A stretch of 64,000 nt of DNA from JAGVSR01 sp963786675 (GCA_963786675.1 CAWAZY010000004.1:496001-560000), one strand, 5' to 3'; positions 53,314-63,354 are shown, counted from the first letter of the stretch. Program-made: numbers and translations. The notes: generated by a model from the sequence alone, not told the origin.

Positions 53314-54623
53314 GCAACTTTTCGCCCCGTGAGATTGTCTCCGAGCTCGACCGCTTCATCGTCGGCCAGAACGACGCCAAGCGCGCCGTGGCCATTGCGT
53401 TGCGCAATCGCTGGCGCCGCCAACAATTGACTGGCGACCTCAAGGACGAGGTGCTGCCGAAAAACATCCTGATGATCGGCCCGACCGGCGTCGGCAAGAC
53501 CGAGATATCGCGCCGCCTCGCGCGGCTCGCGGGCGCGCCCTTTCTGAAGGTCGAAGCCACCAAATTCACGGAAGTCGGCTACGTCGGGCGCGACGTCGAC
53601 AGCATTATCCGCGATCTCGTCGAAGTGGGCATGGGCCTCGTCAAAGAGGTGAAGCGCAAGGAAGTCCGCGCCAAGGCGGAAAAGAACGCCGAAGAGCGGG
53701 TGCTCGATGCCCTCGTCGGGCATACCGCCTCCCCCGCCACGCGCGAAAGTTTCCGCCGCAAGCTGCGCGACAACGAAATCAACGACAAGGAAATTGAGAT
53801 CATGGTCGCCGAAACGGGCGGCGGCCTGCCGATGTTCGAGATCCCCGGTATGGGGCCGGGCATGGGCGCCGGCATCAATATCGGCGAGATGCTGCAGAAG
53901 GCCATGGGCGGACGCATGAAGCCGCGCCGCATGACGGTCTCCGACAGCTACGATGTCCTGATCGCGGAAGAGAGCGACAAGCTCATCGATAACGACAGTC
54001 TGGCGGCGGAGGCCATCCGCGCGGCGGAAAATTCCGGCATCGTATTTCTCGATGAAATCGACAAGATCTGCTCGCGCAGCGATACCACGCGCGGCGGGGC
54101 CGACGTGAGCCGCGAGGGCGTTCAACGTGATTTGCTGCCGCTCATCGAAGGCACCACGGTCGCCACCAAATACGGTCCGGTGAAAACCGACCATGTGCTG
54201 TTCATCGCGTCGGGCGCATTCCACGTCGCCAAGCCTTCCGACCTGCTTCCGGAACTGCAAGGGCGGCTTCCGATCCGTGTCGAGCTGACCGCGCTGTCGC
54301 GCGAGGACATGCGGCGGATCCTGACCGAGCCGGAAGCGAGCCTGATCAAGCAGTACGTGGCGTTGATGGCGACCGAAGGCGTCACGCTGTCGTTCTCGGA
54401 CGAAGCCATCGACGCGCTGGCCGACGCCGCCGTGCTCGTCAACTCGACGGTCGAGAACATTGGCGCCCGCCGGCTGCAGACCGTGATGGAGCGCGTGCTC
54501 GACGAGATTTCATTCGAGGCCTCCGACCGCGGCGGCGACACGATAGCGATTGACGCCGCCTACGTGACAGATCGCATCGGCGAACTGGCGAAAAACGCGG
54601 ACCTGTCGAAGTTTATACTTTAG
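53310..54623 (+). CDS. hslU: ATP-dependent protease ATPase subunit HslU
   Basis: AAA+ unfoldase partner of HslV. Walker A GPTGVGKTEISRRLA, pore loop in KFTEVGYVGRDVDSI, Walker B IVFLDEIDKIC. The I-domain lies between, and the C-terminus ends SKFIL, which activates HslV. 437 residues. Overlaps the upstream gene by 4 bp. Confidence 0.95.
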   Translation: MSNFSPREIVSELDRFIVGQNDAKRAVAIALRNRWRRQQLTGDLKDEVLPKNILMIGPTGVGKTEISRRLARLAGAPFLKVEATKFTEVGYVGRDVDSIIRDLVEVGMGLVKEVKRKEVRAKAEKNAEERVLDALVGHTASPATRESFRRKLRDNEINDKEIEIMVAETGGGLPMFEIPGMGPGMGAGINIGEMLQKAMGGRMKPRRMTVSDSYDVLIAEESDKLIDNDSLAAEAIRAAENSGIVFLDEIDKICSRSDTTRGGADVSREGVQRDLLPLIEGTTVATKYGPVKTDHVLFIASGAFHVAKPSDLLPELQGRLPIRVELTALSREDMRRILTEPEASLIKQYVALMATEGVTLSFSDEAIDALADAAVLVNSTVENIGARRLQTVMERVLDEISFEASDRGGDTIAIDAAYVTDRIGELAKNADLSKFIL

Positions 54624-54793
54624 CGCCGCTGTGCGTTTGGCTCTGCGTGTCGGTCGTTCAGCCAAGCTATCCAAATTCCAAACCTTCAACCTCAGTTTGT
54701 CCATGTTTGGCATTTGTCGCTTCGGGCAACGGGAACCTTTTTTCAGGTTCGCGCGCTTAACGCCAAGACCATTCGTTTTCGTCAGAGGTCCAC

Positions 54794-56128
54794 ATGGAAC
54801 GCAAGCAAGAGAGCCAAGCTCTCATCGCAGTATTGCTCTTTATGCTCATGTCAGCGCCCGCACTGGCCGAATACGCTGTGGGCTACGGTCCAAATCCCAA
54901 ATTGCCGGCTCCCGAGAGCTCGCTCATTCCCACAGTCAACGTCACCGACGCAGAGCCCTGGCCCGATGGCAAGGCGCCCATCGCCGCGTCAGGCTTGACG
55001 GCAACAGCCTATGCGCGGGGGCTCGATCATCCCCGATGGCTCTACGTCCTGCCGAACGGGGACATCCTGGTGGCCGAATCCAACGCCCCAGAGAAAGACG
55101 GATCTTGGAGCATCCGAGGTTTGTTCATGAGCTACTTCATGTCCAAGGCGGGCGCCACAGTCCCGAGCGCCAATCGCATCACCTTGCTGCGTGGTGTGAA
55201 GGCCGATGGAACGGCCGCCGAACGGCATGTTTTTGCGAAAGAAGGACTAAATTCGCCCTTCGGCATGGCGCTCATCGGTACCGATCTGTATGTCGCCAAC
55301 ACGGATGCGCTGGTGCGGTTTACCTATCGCGAGGGTGACACCAAGGTATCCGGCACGCCGGTCAAGGTCGCGGACCTGCCTGCCGGCGATCTCAATCATC
55401 ATTGGACCAAGAACGTCATCGCGCATCCCGATGGCGCCAAGCTCTATGTCACGGTCGGATCCAACAGCAATATCGGCGAGAACGGCATGGAGAAGGAAGA
55501 AAATCGGGCCGCGATTCTCGAAGTTGACGTCGCGTCAGGCACAACGCGCATTTTTGCATCCGGCCTGCGCAACCCCAACGGTATGGCGTTCGAGCCGTCA
55601 ACGGGCGAGCTATGGACTGTCGTCAACGAGCGCGACGAGCTCGGCAACAATCTCGTGCCTGATTATCTGACGAGTGTGAAGGATGGCGGGTTCTATGGCT
55701 GGCCCTACAGCTACTTCGGCCAAAATATCGACACGCGGGTGTCACCACAGAAGCCTGAATTGGTCGCGAAGGCGTTTGCGCCGGACTATGGCCTAGGTGC
55801 GCACACAGCTTCGCTCGGCCTGACCTTCGCCTCCGGCGCCAACTTATCTGACGCTTTCAAAGATGGTGCCTTCATCGGCCAGCACGGATCCTGGAACCGC
55901 GAACCGCCCAGTGGCTACAAGGTGATTTTCGTGCCCTTCGCCAATGGCCAGCCGTCCGGTCCGCCCGCCGATGTCGTGACGGGCTTTCTAAATACGGCGG
56001 ATGGCATCGCCTACGGCCGGCCTGTCGGTGTGGCGATCGGCAAGGACGGCAGCCTTCTGGTCGCTGACGACGTTGGCAACCGGATCTGGCGCGTGACCGG
56101 GCAGGCCGATACAGCTCGGGCCAACTGA
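54794..56128 (+). CDS. PQQ-type sorbosone dehydrogenase family protein
   Basis: An exported six-bladed beta-propeller dehydrogenase-like protein, 444 residues. Signal peptide LIAVLLFMLMSAPALA. LDHPRWLYVLPNGDILVAES, LNSPFGMALIGTDLYVANT, GLRNPNGMAFEP and QHGSWNREPPSGYKVIFV are typical of the L-sorbosone dehydrogenase / soluble glucose dehydrogenase family (GSDH). The substrate is unknown and no PQQ synthesis gene lies nearby. Confidence 0.85.
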   Translation: MERKQESQALIAVLLFMLMSAPALAEYAVGYGPNPKLPAPESSLIPTVNVTDAEPWPDGKAPIAASGLTATAYARGLDHPRWLYVLPNGDILVAESNAPEKDGSWSIRGLFMSYFMSKAGATVPSANRITLLRGVKADGTAAERHVFAKEGLNSPFGMALIGTDLYVANTDALVRFTYREGDTKVSGTPVKVADLPAGDLNHHWTKNVIAHPDGAKLYVTVGSNSNIGENGMEKEENRAAILEVDVASGTTRIFASGLRNPNGMAFEPSTGELWTVVNERDELGNNLVPDYLTSVKDGGFYGWPYSYFGQNIDTRVSPQKPELVAKAFAPDYGLGAHTASLGLTFASGANLSDAFKDGAFIGQHGSWNREPPSGYKVIFVPFANGQPSGPPADVVTGFLNTADGIAYGRPVGVAIGKDGSLLVADDVGNRIWRVTGQADTARAN

Positions 56129-56148
56129 GACTGGACGTCTGGCGAGCC

Positions 56149-57435
56149 TCACCCCGGCCGGGTTTGACCCGCGCCGCGGACAGTGTATTTGAAGGTTGTC
56201 AGCTGCTCGACGCCCACTGGCCCGCGCGCATGCATCTTGCCGGTGGCAATGCCGATTTCCGCGCCGAAACCGAACTCACCGCCATCCGCGAATTGCGTGG
56301 ACGCGTTATGCAGCACGATGGCGCTGTCGACGTTGGTCAGAAAGCGGCTGGCTGCGGCCTCGTCATTCGTTACGATTGCGTCGGTATGCTGGGAGCCATA
56401 GCGCGTGATGTGGTCAATGGCGCCATCGACCCCATCGACCGTTTTCACAGCAATGATGCTGTCCAGGAATTCCTTGCCGTAGTCGGCTGCCACGGCCGGC
56501 TTTACGCGCGCATCAGCGGCCTGCGCCGACGCATCTCCGCGGACTTCGCAGCCTGCATCCAGCAGTGCCTTGACGAGGCGGGCCTCAACACCCGCCGCGG
56601 CAGCACGGTCCACCAGCAGACACTCGGTCGCCCCGCATATGCCTGTGCGCCGCATCTTGGCGTTGACGACGATCCGCTCGGCCATGTCCGGATCGGCGGC
56701 CTTGTCGATGTAGGTGTGACAGATGCCTTCCAAATGCGCGAAGACAGGCACGCGGGCCTCGTTCTGCACGCGCTCGACGAGACTGCGCCCGCCGCGCGGC
56801 ACGATGACGTCGACCGCGCCGGCTAGACCGGACAGCAGATGGCCCACCGCCGCGCGATCCGTCGTCGGCACGAGTTGGATCGCCGCTTCCGGCAAGCCCG
56901 CGGCCTTGAGGCCGGCCATGAGGCAGTCATGAATGGCTTGCGCCGAACGGAACGCATCCGAACCCGTACGCAGAATGGCGGCGTTGCCGGCCTTGAGACA
57001 GAGCCCGCCCGCATCCGCCGTCACATTCGGGCGGCTCTCGTAGATGATGCCGATGACGCCGATGGGCACGCGCACCCGCGCGATGCGCAAACCGTTGGGA
57101 CGGGTCCATTCCGATAACGTCGTACCGACGGGATCGGCCAGCTCCGCGATATCCTCAAGCCCCTTGGCGATCGCTTCGACGCGCGCCGGTGCCAACGTCA
57201 GCCGGTCGATGAAGGACGCCGCCAGACCATTCGCTTCGGCGGCTTTCACATCTTCGGCATTGGCCGCCAGAATAGCGGGCGTGCGCTCACGCAAATGTGC
57301 CGCCATGGCGCAGAGCGCTGCATTCTTGACGGCGGGCGCGGCCAGCCCGACGATCCGCGACGCCGCGCGGGCGGCCTGTCCGACGGACAGCATCGCATCA
57401 TGGAGCGTCTCAGCAATCTTCTCAGGCCGTGTCAC
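56149..57435 (-). CDS. proA: gamma-glutamyl phosphate reductase
   Basis: Second step of proline synthesis. Catalytic Cys in GICGATECLLVDRAA. VPIGVIGIIYESRPNVTADA binds NADPH, and LKAGNAAILRTGSDAFRSAQ is conserved. 428 residues. It follows proB on the same strand with a 13-bp gap, forming proBA. Starts at the GTG/ATG at 57435 (MTRPEKIAETL). Confidence 0.94.
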   Translation of the reverse strand: MTRPEKIAETLHDAMLSVGQAARAASRIVGLAAPAVKNAALCAMAAHLRERTPAILAANAEDVKAAEANGLAASFIDRLTLAPARVEAIAKGLEDIAELADPVGTTLSEWTRPNGLRIARVRVPIGVIGIIYESRPNVTADAGGLCLKAGNAAILRTGSDAFRSAQAIHDCLMAGLKAAGLPEAAIQLVPTTDRAAVGHLLSGLAGAVDVIVPRGGRSLVERVQNEARVPVFAHLEGICHTYIDKAADPDMAERIVVNAKMRRTGICGATECLLVDRAAAAGVEARLVKALLDAGCEVRGDASAQAADARVKPAVAADYGKEFLDSIIAVKTVDGVDGAIDHITRYGSQHTDAIVTNDEAAASRFLTNVDSAIVLHNASTQFADGGEFGFGAEIGIATGKMHARGPVGVEQLTTFKYTVRGAGQTRPG

Positions 57436-57448
57436 GCCGTGCAGTCCT

Positions 57449-58615
57449 CTATGCTTCGGATTTCCGGTTCAACGCCATGTCATCGCGATGGACCAGTTCG
57501 TCGCCGCCATCGTAACCCAGGATGCCTTCGATGTCGGCACTGCGCTTGCCCAGAATTTTCTCAGCCTCGGCGTAGGCATAGGCCACGAGTCCGCGCCCCA
57601 AGTCGCGCCCGTCCGCGGACCGGATGACGACGGCGTCACCCCGATCGAAGGTGCCTTCAATGCGCGTTACGCCCGCCGGCAGCAGGCTCTTGCCCGACAG
57701 AAGTGCCGCCTCGGCGCCCGCGTCGATCTGCAGGATACCGCGCGGCTCCAATCTGCCGGCGATCCAGCGCTTCTTGGCCGTCACCGGATCCTGGCTGGCT
57801 AGGAACCACGTCACCTTGCAGCCATCGGCGATGGCGCGCAGCGGATTGAGCACGTCGCCCGTGGTGATGACCATGTGCGTGCCCGCGCCCAGCGCGATCT
57901 TGGCCGCTTCGATTTTCGTCTTCATGCCGCCTTTGGACAATTCCGTGCCCGGTGCGCCCGCCATGGCTTCGATCTCCGGCGTGATCGCCGTCACCACCGG
58001 GATGTGCTGCGCGGACGGATCGGCTTGCGGCGGCGCGGTGTAGAGCCCATCGATGTCCGACAAGAGTACAAGGCAATCCGCGGTCACCATGGAAGCAACG
58101 CGCGCCGACAGCCGGTCGTTGTCGCCATATTTGATCTCGGCGGTGGCCACCGTGTCGTTCTCGTTGACGACCGGAATAGCCCCGAGGCGCAGAAGCGTTT
58201 CCAGCGTATGGCGCGCATTGAGATACCGGCGCCGCTCTTCCGTATCGCCGAGCGTCAGCAGGATCTGTGCGACCGTCAGGCCGTGAGCGGCCGCCAGCGC
58301 CTGATAAGCTGCGGCGAGACTGATCTGCCCGACGGCGGCCGCGGCCTGACTCTGCTCAAGCTCCAAGGCACCCTTGGGCAGTCCAAGCTTGAACCGTCCG
58401 AGCGCCACGGCACCCGACGACACGAGCACCACATCCCGCCCCGAACGCCGCAGTGCAGCCACGTCGTCCATGAGCGATGCCAGCCACGCCGACCGCAGTG
58501 TTCCCGTGGCGCGGTCAGCGAGCAAAGCGGAGCCGATTTTTACCACGATGCGGCGCGCCCGATCCCATTCGGGACGAACAGCGGCCGGCGCGGCGATGGA
58601 GGTATTGCGGGACAT
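57449..58615 (-). CDS. proB: glutamate 5-kinase
   Basis: First step of proline synthesis. Amino-acid kinase domain: RRIVVKIGSALL, DVVLVSSGAVALG, VVNENDTVATAEIKYGDND, LLSDIDGLYT. C-terminal PUA domain follows (RIEGTFDRGDAVVIRSADGRDLGRGLVAY). Proline feedback inhibition is expected by family. 388 residues. Its usual upstream neighbour obgE is absent; a TetR gene is there instead. Confidence 0.94.
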   Translation of the reverse strand: MSRNTSIAAPAAVRPEWDRARRIVVKIGSALLADRATGTLRSAWLASLMDDVAALRRSGRDVVLVSSGAVALGRFKLGLPKGALELEQSQAAAAVGQISLAAAYQALAAAHGLTVAQILLTLGDTEERRRYLNARHTLETLLRLGAIPVVNENDTVATAEIKYGDNDRLSARVASMVTADCLVLLSDIDGLYTAPPQADPSAQHIPVVTAITPEIEAMAGAPGTELSKGGMKTKIEAAKIALGAGTHMVITTGDVLNPLRAIADGCKVTWFLASQDPVTAKKRWIAGRLEPRGILQIDAGAEAALLSGKSLLPAGVTRIEGTFDRGDAVVIRSADGRDLGRGLVAYAYAEAEKILGKRSADIEGILGYDGGDELVHRDDMALNRKSEA

Positions 58616-58720
58616 GGATAGGGAACAGCCAAACGATCGTTGCGTGCGAGGGATTACTGCTCAACCACCTTGCGGTGCAAGCAGAAAGGCCAAGACGTTG
58701 TTAGGCAAACGAGACATAAC

Positions 58721-59434
58721 TCACGTCTTTCCGGTCATTGTGCGCGTGTCACGCAACGCTTTTTCCCGCGCCGTCGCGCCGCGGCCTGAAGCAGCAATCC
58801 CGTCGAGCAGGAGACCAAGCGAAATCTCGAAGACATCGTCGGCGGACATCTGTTCAATCTGTGGCAGGTAGCACCGTAAGGTGTCAAAGCCTGGCTGGTC
58901 GCGAATATCGTCGAGAATGGCCGGAGTTGGTGCTCCCACGAGCCCGCCCGCCTCGCCGGCACACAACCCCAACAGCGCGGCGTAAAGGCCGCATTCGGCC
59001 GCCGGGAGCCGTTCGGGCGGCACGCCCGCGTCACTCAGGGCGCGCAAGCTGTCTTCCGTCAAAAGGAGGTCGCGGGGGCCGGTCGTCCAATAGCGCATGA
59101 GGACGGGAAACGTCCGCGGGTAGGTTTGCGCGACAGAGCGGTATTGCCGTGCCATGCCGAGCAGACGGTCACGCCAAGGCAATGCAGGATCAAGTCGCCC
59201 GATTTCGGCATGCAGGTGATCGGCGACGGCGCGCTCCAGACCCTCGCGGGACCCGAACCGGTAGATGAGGGCCGCCGGGTCACATCCGACGGCCCGGGCC
59301 GCCGCGCGCAGTGAAAAGCCGTCGATACCGGTCCTTTCCATCTCGGCCAGGGCAACGCGGACGAGGTCCTCGGACTCGAGGCACTGCTGCCCGCGAGGCC
59401 GGCCTGCCGTCAATTTGCGTGCCTTCAAAACCAC
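58721..59434 (-). CDS. TetR family transcriptional regulator
   Basis: A 237-residue repressor. N-terminal HTH: DLVRVALAEMERTGIDGFSLRAAARAVGCDPAALIYRFGSREGL. The C-terminal ligand domain is TetR_C-like, with YPRTFPVLMRYW. Divergent from the MFS gene. A 15-bp palindrome lies between them at 59474-59488, so it most likely represses the transporter gene and perhaps itself. Confidence 0.9.
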   Translation of the reverse strand: MVLKARKLTAGRPRGQQCLESEDLVRVALAEMERTGIDGFSLRAAARAVGCDPAALIYRFGSREGLERAVADHLHAEIGRLDPALPWRDRLLGMARQYRSVAQTYPRTFPVLMRYWTTGPRDLLLTEDSLRALSDAGVPPERLPAAECGLYAALLGLCAGEAGGLVGAPTPAILDDIRDQPGFDTLRCYLPQIEQMSADDVFEISLGLLLDGIAASGRGATAREKALRDTRTMTGKT

Positions 59435-59473
59435 CGCGAAGAAGACCTTGCCTTAGCGCCGCCGCAGCGCTAT

Positions 59474-59488
59474 TTCAACACTGTTGAA
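59474..59488. promoter_or_regulatory. palindromic TetR operator
   Basis: ttcaaca-c-tgttgaa, a perfect dyad centred at 59481, 10 bp ahead of the MFS ATG and 40 bp ahead of the tetR start. The position would block transcription of the transporter. Confidence 0.75.
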
Positions 59489-59497
59489 TATAGGAAA

Positions 59498-60685
59498 ATG
59501 TCCATGGACGCAAGTTTGACCGCTGGATTCGATCTATCGCGCCGGCGGAAGAGCCTCGCAGCCATTATCCTGTCGTCGCTCGGTGTGGGCACAGCCTACG
59601 GCATGGGCTATCCACTGACGGCACTGGTTCTGGAACAGCGTGGAGAACCGTCTTGGGTCATCGGTTTGGCTGGAGCAGCGCCATCGCTGGCGATCCTGCT
59701 TTTGTTGCCGATCTTGCCGCGAACGGTGGCCCGGATTCATCCGGTGCTCGCTATTCTCACGGGCTGCGCTTTGACGGTTGCTGGGTATGCCGCACTCTAT
59801 TTTCTCGACAGCACCCCAGCATGGATCGCAATCCGCTTCCTGATGGGTGCGGCCATGGCACTGCCATGGATCGTCGGCGAAACCTGGATCAACATGATGG
59901 CGACGGACGCCAACCGGGCGCGCGTCATGGCATTTTACGCAACGGCAATTTTCACAGGCTTTGCCGCAGGCCCGCTCATTCTGGAGGCCGTCGGAACCAG
60001 CGACCACCTACCTTTCGTAGCTGGCGCGGCGGGTGCCGTCCTGGCCGCCATCCCCATCGCGCTTGCCCGCAAGCTGGCACCGGATCTAGCGCACGAGCCA
60101 CCGACGGGTCTTTGGGGCGGCCTGCGCATGACTCCCGTCGCAATGGTTGGGGGATTCCTGGGCGGCTATCTGGAGACAACACAGTTCTCGCTATTGCCCA
60201 ATGTCGCCATTGCTTCGGGGATGGACGAAGCGGAAGCGTTGAGGCTCTTGACCACGCTGCTGGTCGGCGGTGTGGCGCCTCAGTTCGTTCTCGGATGGCT
60301 CGGTGACAAGACTTCGCGCAAGGGCATGCTGATTGCCCTTGGCTTCATCTACGTGGGCCTGATGATCTTCCTTCCCGAAGCGCTGAAGAATCCAACTCTG
60401 GCATATGTGAATTTATTCGTGATCGGGGCGATCGTGATCGGCTTCTACACCCTCGGATTAGCTATCCTGGGGGAGGAAGTGCAGCCACGGCATCTGGCAA
60501 CAGCCAACGCCGCCTTCATCCTCATGTATACGATCGGCAGCATTCTGGGTCCGGCAATCGCGGGCGTGGCCATGACGCATGCGCCGGTTGCCGGTTTCGT
60601 TGTGACGACGGCCAGCGCGACGGCCATTCTCACCCTGGTGACCATCGCCGCCTTGTGGGCCCGGCCAGCGGGCGGCAGGTCATGA
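59498..60685 (+). CDS. MFS transporter, drug/metabolite efflux type
   Basis: A 395-residue twelve-segment major facilitator. WIVGETWINMMATDANRARVMAFYATAIFTGFAAGP is motif-like and resembles the YcaD/UMF group of MFS proteins. GWLGDKTSRKGMLIALGFIY is the mid-protein loop. Substrate unknown. TetR-controlled by context, so a role in exporting a toxic compound is plausible. Confidence 0.82.
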   Translation: MSMDASLTAGFDLSRRRKSLAAIILSSLGVGTAYGMGYPLTALVLEQRGEPSWVIGLAGAAPSLAILLLLPILPRTVARIHPVLAILTGCALTVAGYAALYFLDSTPAWIAIRFLMGAAMALPWIVGETWINMMATDANRARVMAFYATAIFTGFAAGPLILEAVGTSDHLPFVAGAAGAVLAAIPIALARKLAPDLAHEPPTGLWGGLRMTPVAMVGGFLGGYLETTQFSLLPNVAIASGMDEAEALRLLTTLLVGGVAPQFVLGWLGDKTSRKGMLIALGFIYVGLMIFLPEALKNPTLAYVNLFVIGAIVIGFYTLGLAILGEEVQPRHLATANAAFILMYTIGSILGPAIAGVAMTHAPVAGFVVTTASATAILTLVTIAALWARPAGGRS

Positions 60686-60739
60686 TAACCTTATCCAGCC
60701 GCCTTGCCCTGCTTTGATCCGCACGCTAACTGAGTGCCC

Positions 60740-61531
60740 ATGACCCTTAAGAACCGCATCATCCCGTGCCTCGACGTGAAAGACGGCCGCGTCGTCAAAG
60801 GTATCAACTTCGTCGATCTCGTCGATGCCGGCGATCCCGTCGAGGCTGCTGCCGCCTATGATGCGGCTGGCGCGGACGAGCTTTGCTTTCTCGATATCAC
60901 CGCGAGCCACGAGAACCGCGACACGATCTTCGATATCGTGGAACGCACGGCGGAGCGCTGCTTCATGCCGCTGACCGTGGGCGGCGGTGTGCGCACGGTG
61001 GACGACATTCGCAAGCTGCTGGAAGCCGGCGCCGATAAGGTCTCCATCAATACCGCCGCCGTTTTCAACCGGCAGTTTGTGAAGGAAGCCAGCGAGAAAT
61101 TTGGCGCGCAATGCATCGTCGTTGCCATCGACGCCAAGAAGGTCTCGGGCCCGGGCGAACCCGGCCGCTGGGAGATATTCACCCATGGCGGGCGCAAGCC
61201 GACGGGCATCGACGCCATCGCCTACGCGAAGGACGTGGTCGCATTGGGGGCGGGCGAAATCCTGCTGACCTCCATGGACCGTGACGGCACCAAGGCCGGG
61301 TTCGATCTGGCGCTGACCCGCGCCATCTCCGACGCCGTGGCAGTCCCGGTCATCGCATCAGGCGGGGTGGGGACCCTGGACCATCTGGTCGACGGCGTGA
61401 GGGAAGGCCACGCCAGCGCCGTCCTCGCCGCGTCGATCTTTCACTTCGGCACCTACACCATCGGCGAAGCCAAGCGCGCCATGGCGGCGGCGGGCATACC
61501 CATGCGCATGGATGGCGTACCCCCCGCGTGA
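60740..61531 (+). CDS. hisF: imidazole glycerol phosphate synthase, cyclase subunit HisF
   Basis: Closes the imidazole ring using ammonia from HisH. RIIPCLDVKDGRVVKGINF (catalytic Asp), LTVGGGVRT, GADKVSINTAA and MDRDGTKAGFD are family motifs. IASGGVGTLDHL is the second phosphate site. 263 residues from the ATG at 60740. It is monocistronic here, separated from hisB/hisH. Confidence 0.95.
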   Translation: MTLKNRIIPCLDVKDGRVVKGINFVDLVDAGDPVEAAAAYDAAGADELCFLDITASHENRDTIFDIVERTAERCFMPLTVGGGVRTVDDIRKLLEAGADKVSINTAAVFNRQFVKEASEKFGAQCIVVAIDAKKVSGPGEPGRWEIFTHGGRKPTGIDAIAYAKDVVALGAGEILLTSMDRDGTKAGFDLALTRAISDAVAVPVIASGGVGTLDHLVDGVREGHASAVLAASIFHFGTYTIGEAKRAMAAAGIPMRMDGVPPA

Positions 61532-61544
61532 TGCCGGCTCGACC

Positions 61545-62514
61545 TCACGGGACGACGGCGCGACCCTGGTCGTCGGCATTGCCCCGCCAGACATTGCCCG
61601 AGCCCGGCGGCGCGGCCCAGTAGGTGACGGGGCCGAACGTCCCCACTTTGGGCGCGAACATGCGTGCGAAAATGTTGCCTTCAACGCGCACGCCCGTTGC
61701 CGACCCACTTCCCTTGCCGTTGCGCTCCGCCCCGCCATAAAGCGTCCAGCCGCCGCCTGCGAGCACGTTACTGGTGATCCGGATATCCCGGCCGAGCACA
61801 GTCACCGCGCTGGTTTGCGGCGCGCTGTTTTCGATGCGGCTGCGCTCCAGCACGATCCGCTCCGCACCGTCGAACATCTGCACAGCGTCGTTGTGATCCC
61901 CGGCCCGCGACAGGAGACGACCAATAAAACTCTCGCGGATCTGAATATCGCGACCGGCAATCTGAATGCCATCCGCCGCAGCCCCGATCCGTGAGCGGAA
62001 AACGCGCGCGCCATCCGCCCGCAAGGCCAGCGCAACGCCCACATGTGGCGCTGCCCCGCGCTTGCGCAACGCACCCCCGATATCCGACCAGAGAATATGC
62101 ACAGGGCCAGCGTCCGGCCGCACGAGCACCAGCCATGGAAGTTCGTCTGGCGCTGTAACGACGACGCGATTGAGAACGACCGGAAGCCCGGTTGAAATAT
62201 CAAGGGCACCGCTGATTTCGACATTTTCAATGAGGATGTGCGGGCCAGCAATTTCCCCGCCGCCATAGTCTGCCGGTTGCGCCACCCGTCGTGCATAGGC
62301 CGGGATCTTCCCATCCTGCACCGTCGCGCCGGGGACACGGCGACCGCTCAGGGGGCCTGCCGCCTCCGGCCCCGTCATCCCCGGCGTGATCTCCCGGCCG
62401 TGCGCGATCGTGGCGCGCACCGCGTCAGGCGGGACGGCTGGATCGGCCGCGAAGGCTGGGCTTGCGACCACGACGACGGCAGCGGCTGCGAGACGAACTC
62501 AGTTTGCCAATCAC
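61545..62514 (-). CDS. exported right-handed beta-helix protein, frameshifted as read
   Basis: A predicted 322-residue exported protein. A signal peptide (RLAAAAVVVVASPAFA) is readable only after removing one base near 62496. The GTG at 62514 then starts it, overlapping the nth stop by 4 bp. The body has repeating turns (GPHILIENVEISGAL, IQIAGRDIQIRESFIG, HNDAVQMFDGAERIVLERSRIEN, ITSNVLAGGGWTLYGG) typical of pectate-lyase-like beta-helix folds. Residue DHNDAVQ is often near the active site in such proteins. Substrate unknown, perhaps a polysaccharide. Confidence 0.72.
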
Positions 62515-63329
62515 ACGATCTTATCCTTCGAGGCACACAGCGGCGCGATTACGCAGCGCCCGCAATCCGGTCGCTGAGCCTTGCACACGTAGCGTCCGTG
62601 CAGAATGAGCCAGTGGTGGGCGTGCTGTAGATAGGCGGCGGGCACACAGCGCATGAGATCCTGCTCGACAGCTTCCGGCGACTTACCGTTCGACAGACCG
62701 AGCCGGTGCGCGAGCCGGAACACATGCGTATCGACAGCAATGGTCGGCTCGCCGAACGCGATATTGAGAACAACGTTGGCGGTCTTGCGTCCAACTCCCG
62801 GTAAGGCTTCCAGTGCTGCCCGGTCGTGCGGGACTTCGCCACCGTGTTCGGCGGCGAGGCGTTGGGAGAGCAAGATGACGTTCTTGGCCTTGTTGCGGAA
62901 CAGGCCGATGGTTTTGATGAGATCGCGCACCCGGTCTTCCCCCAGCGCAATCATTTTATCGGGCGTATCGGCGAGCGCGAACAGGCCGCGGGTGGCCTTG
63001 TTCACGCCGGCATCGGTGGCCTGGGCGGAAAGCACGACGGCGACCAGCAGCGTGAACGGGTTGGAATACTCCAATTCGCCCTTGGGCTCTGGATTGGCAT
63101 CGTGCAGGCCCTTGAAGATCGCCTCGATCTCACCGGCCGGGCGCCGGCGCGCCCTGCGCCGCGGGGATGCCGCTGGCCGCTTTACAACCCGCTTTTCAGG
63201 ATCCTGTTCCCCGCGATGATCCGTGCCCTTCGGGGATGCCGTAAGCCGTAGACGTTCCGCCGTCTTGGCGGCGCCATTGCCCCGCGGGATCGCCTTGGTT
63301 TTTTTGGAGCTTGGGGGCTTCATATCCAC
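62511..63329 (-). CDS. nth: endonuclease III
   Basis: Base-excision repair glycosylase/AP lyase for oxidised pyrimidines. Helix-hairpin-helix LEALPGVGRKTANVVLNIAFG with the catalytic Lys, then VDTHVFRLAHRLGL with the Asp. Iron-sulphur cysteines in C-x6-C-x2-C-x5-C (CKAQRPDCGRCVIAPLC). The first 60 residues are a basic, disordered extension (SSKKTKAIPRG, ASPRRRARRRPAG). 272 residues. Coupled to the beta-helix gene. Confidence 0.95.
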   Translation of the reverse strand: MDMKPPSSKKTKAIPRGNGAAKTAERLRLTASPKGTDHRGEQDPEKRVVKRPAASPRRRARRRPAGEIEAIFKGLHDANPEPKGELEYSNPFTLLVAVVLSAQATDAGVNKATRGLFALADTPDKMIALGEDRVRDLIKTIGLFRNKAKNVILLSQRLAAEHGGEVPHDRAALEALPGVGRKTANVVLNIAFGEPTIAVDTHVFRLAHRLGLSNGKSPEAVEQDLMRCVPAAYLQHAHHWLILHGRYVCKAQRPDCGRCVIAPLCASKDKIV

Positions 63330-63354
63330 CGACCTTGTCGTCTAATGTCCAGTC

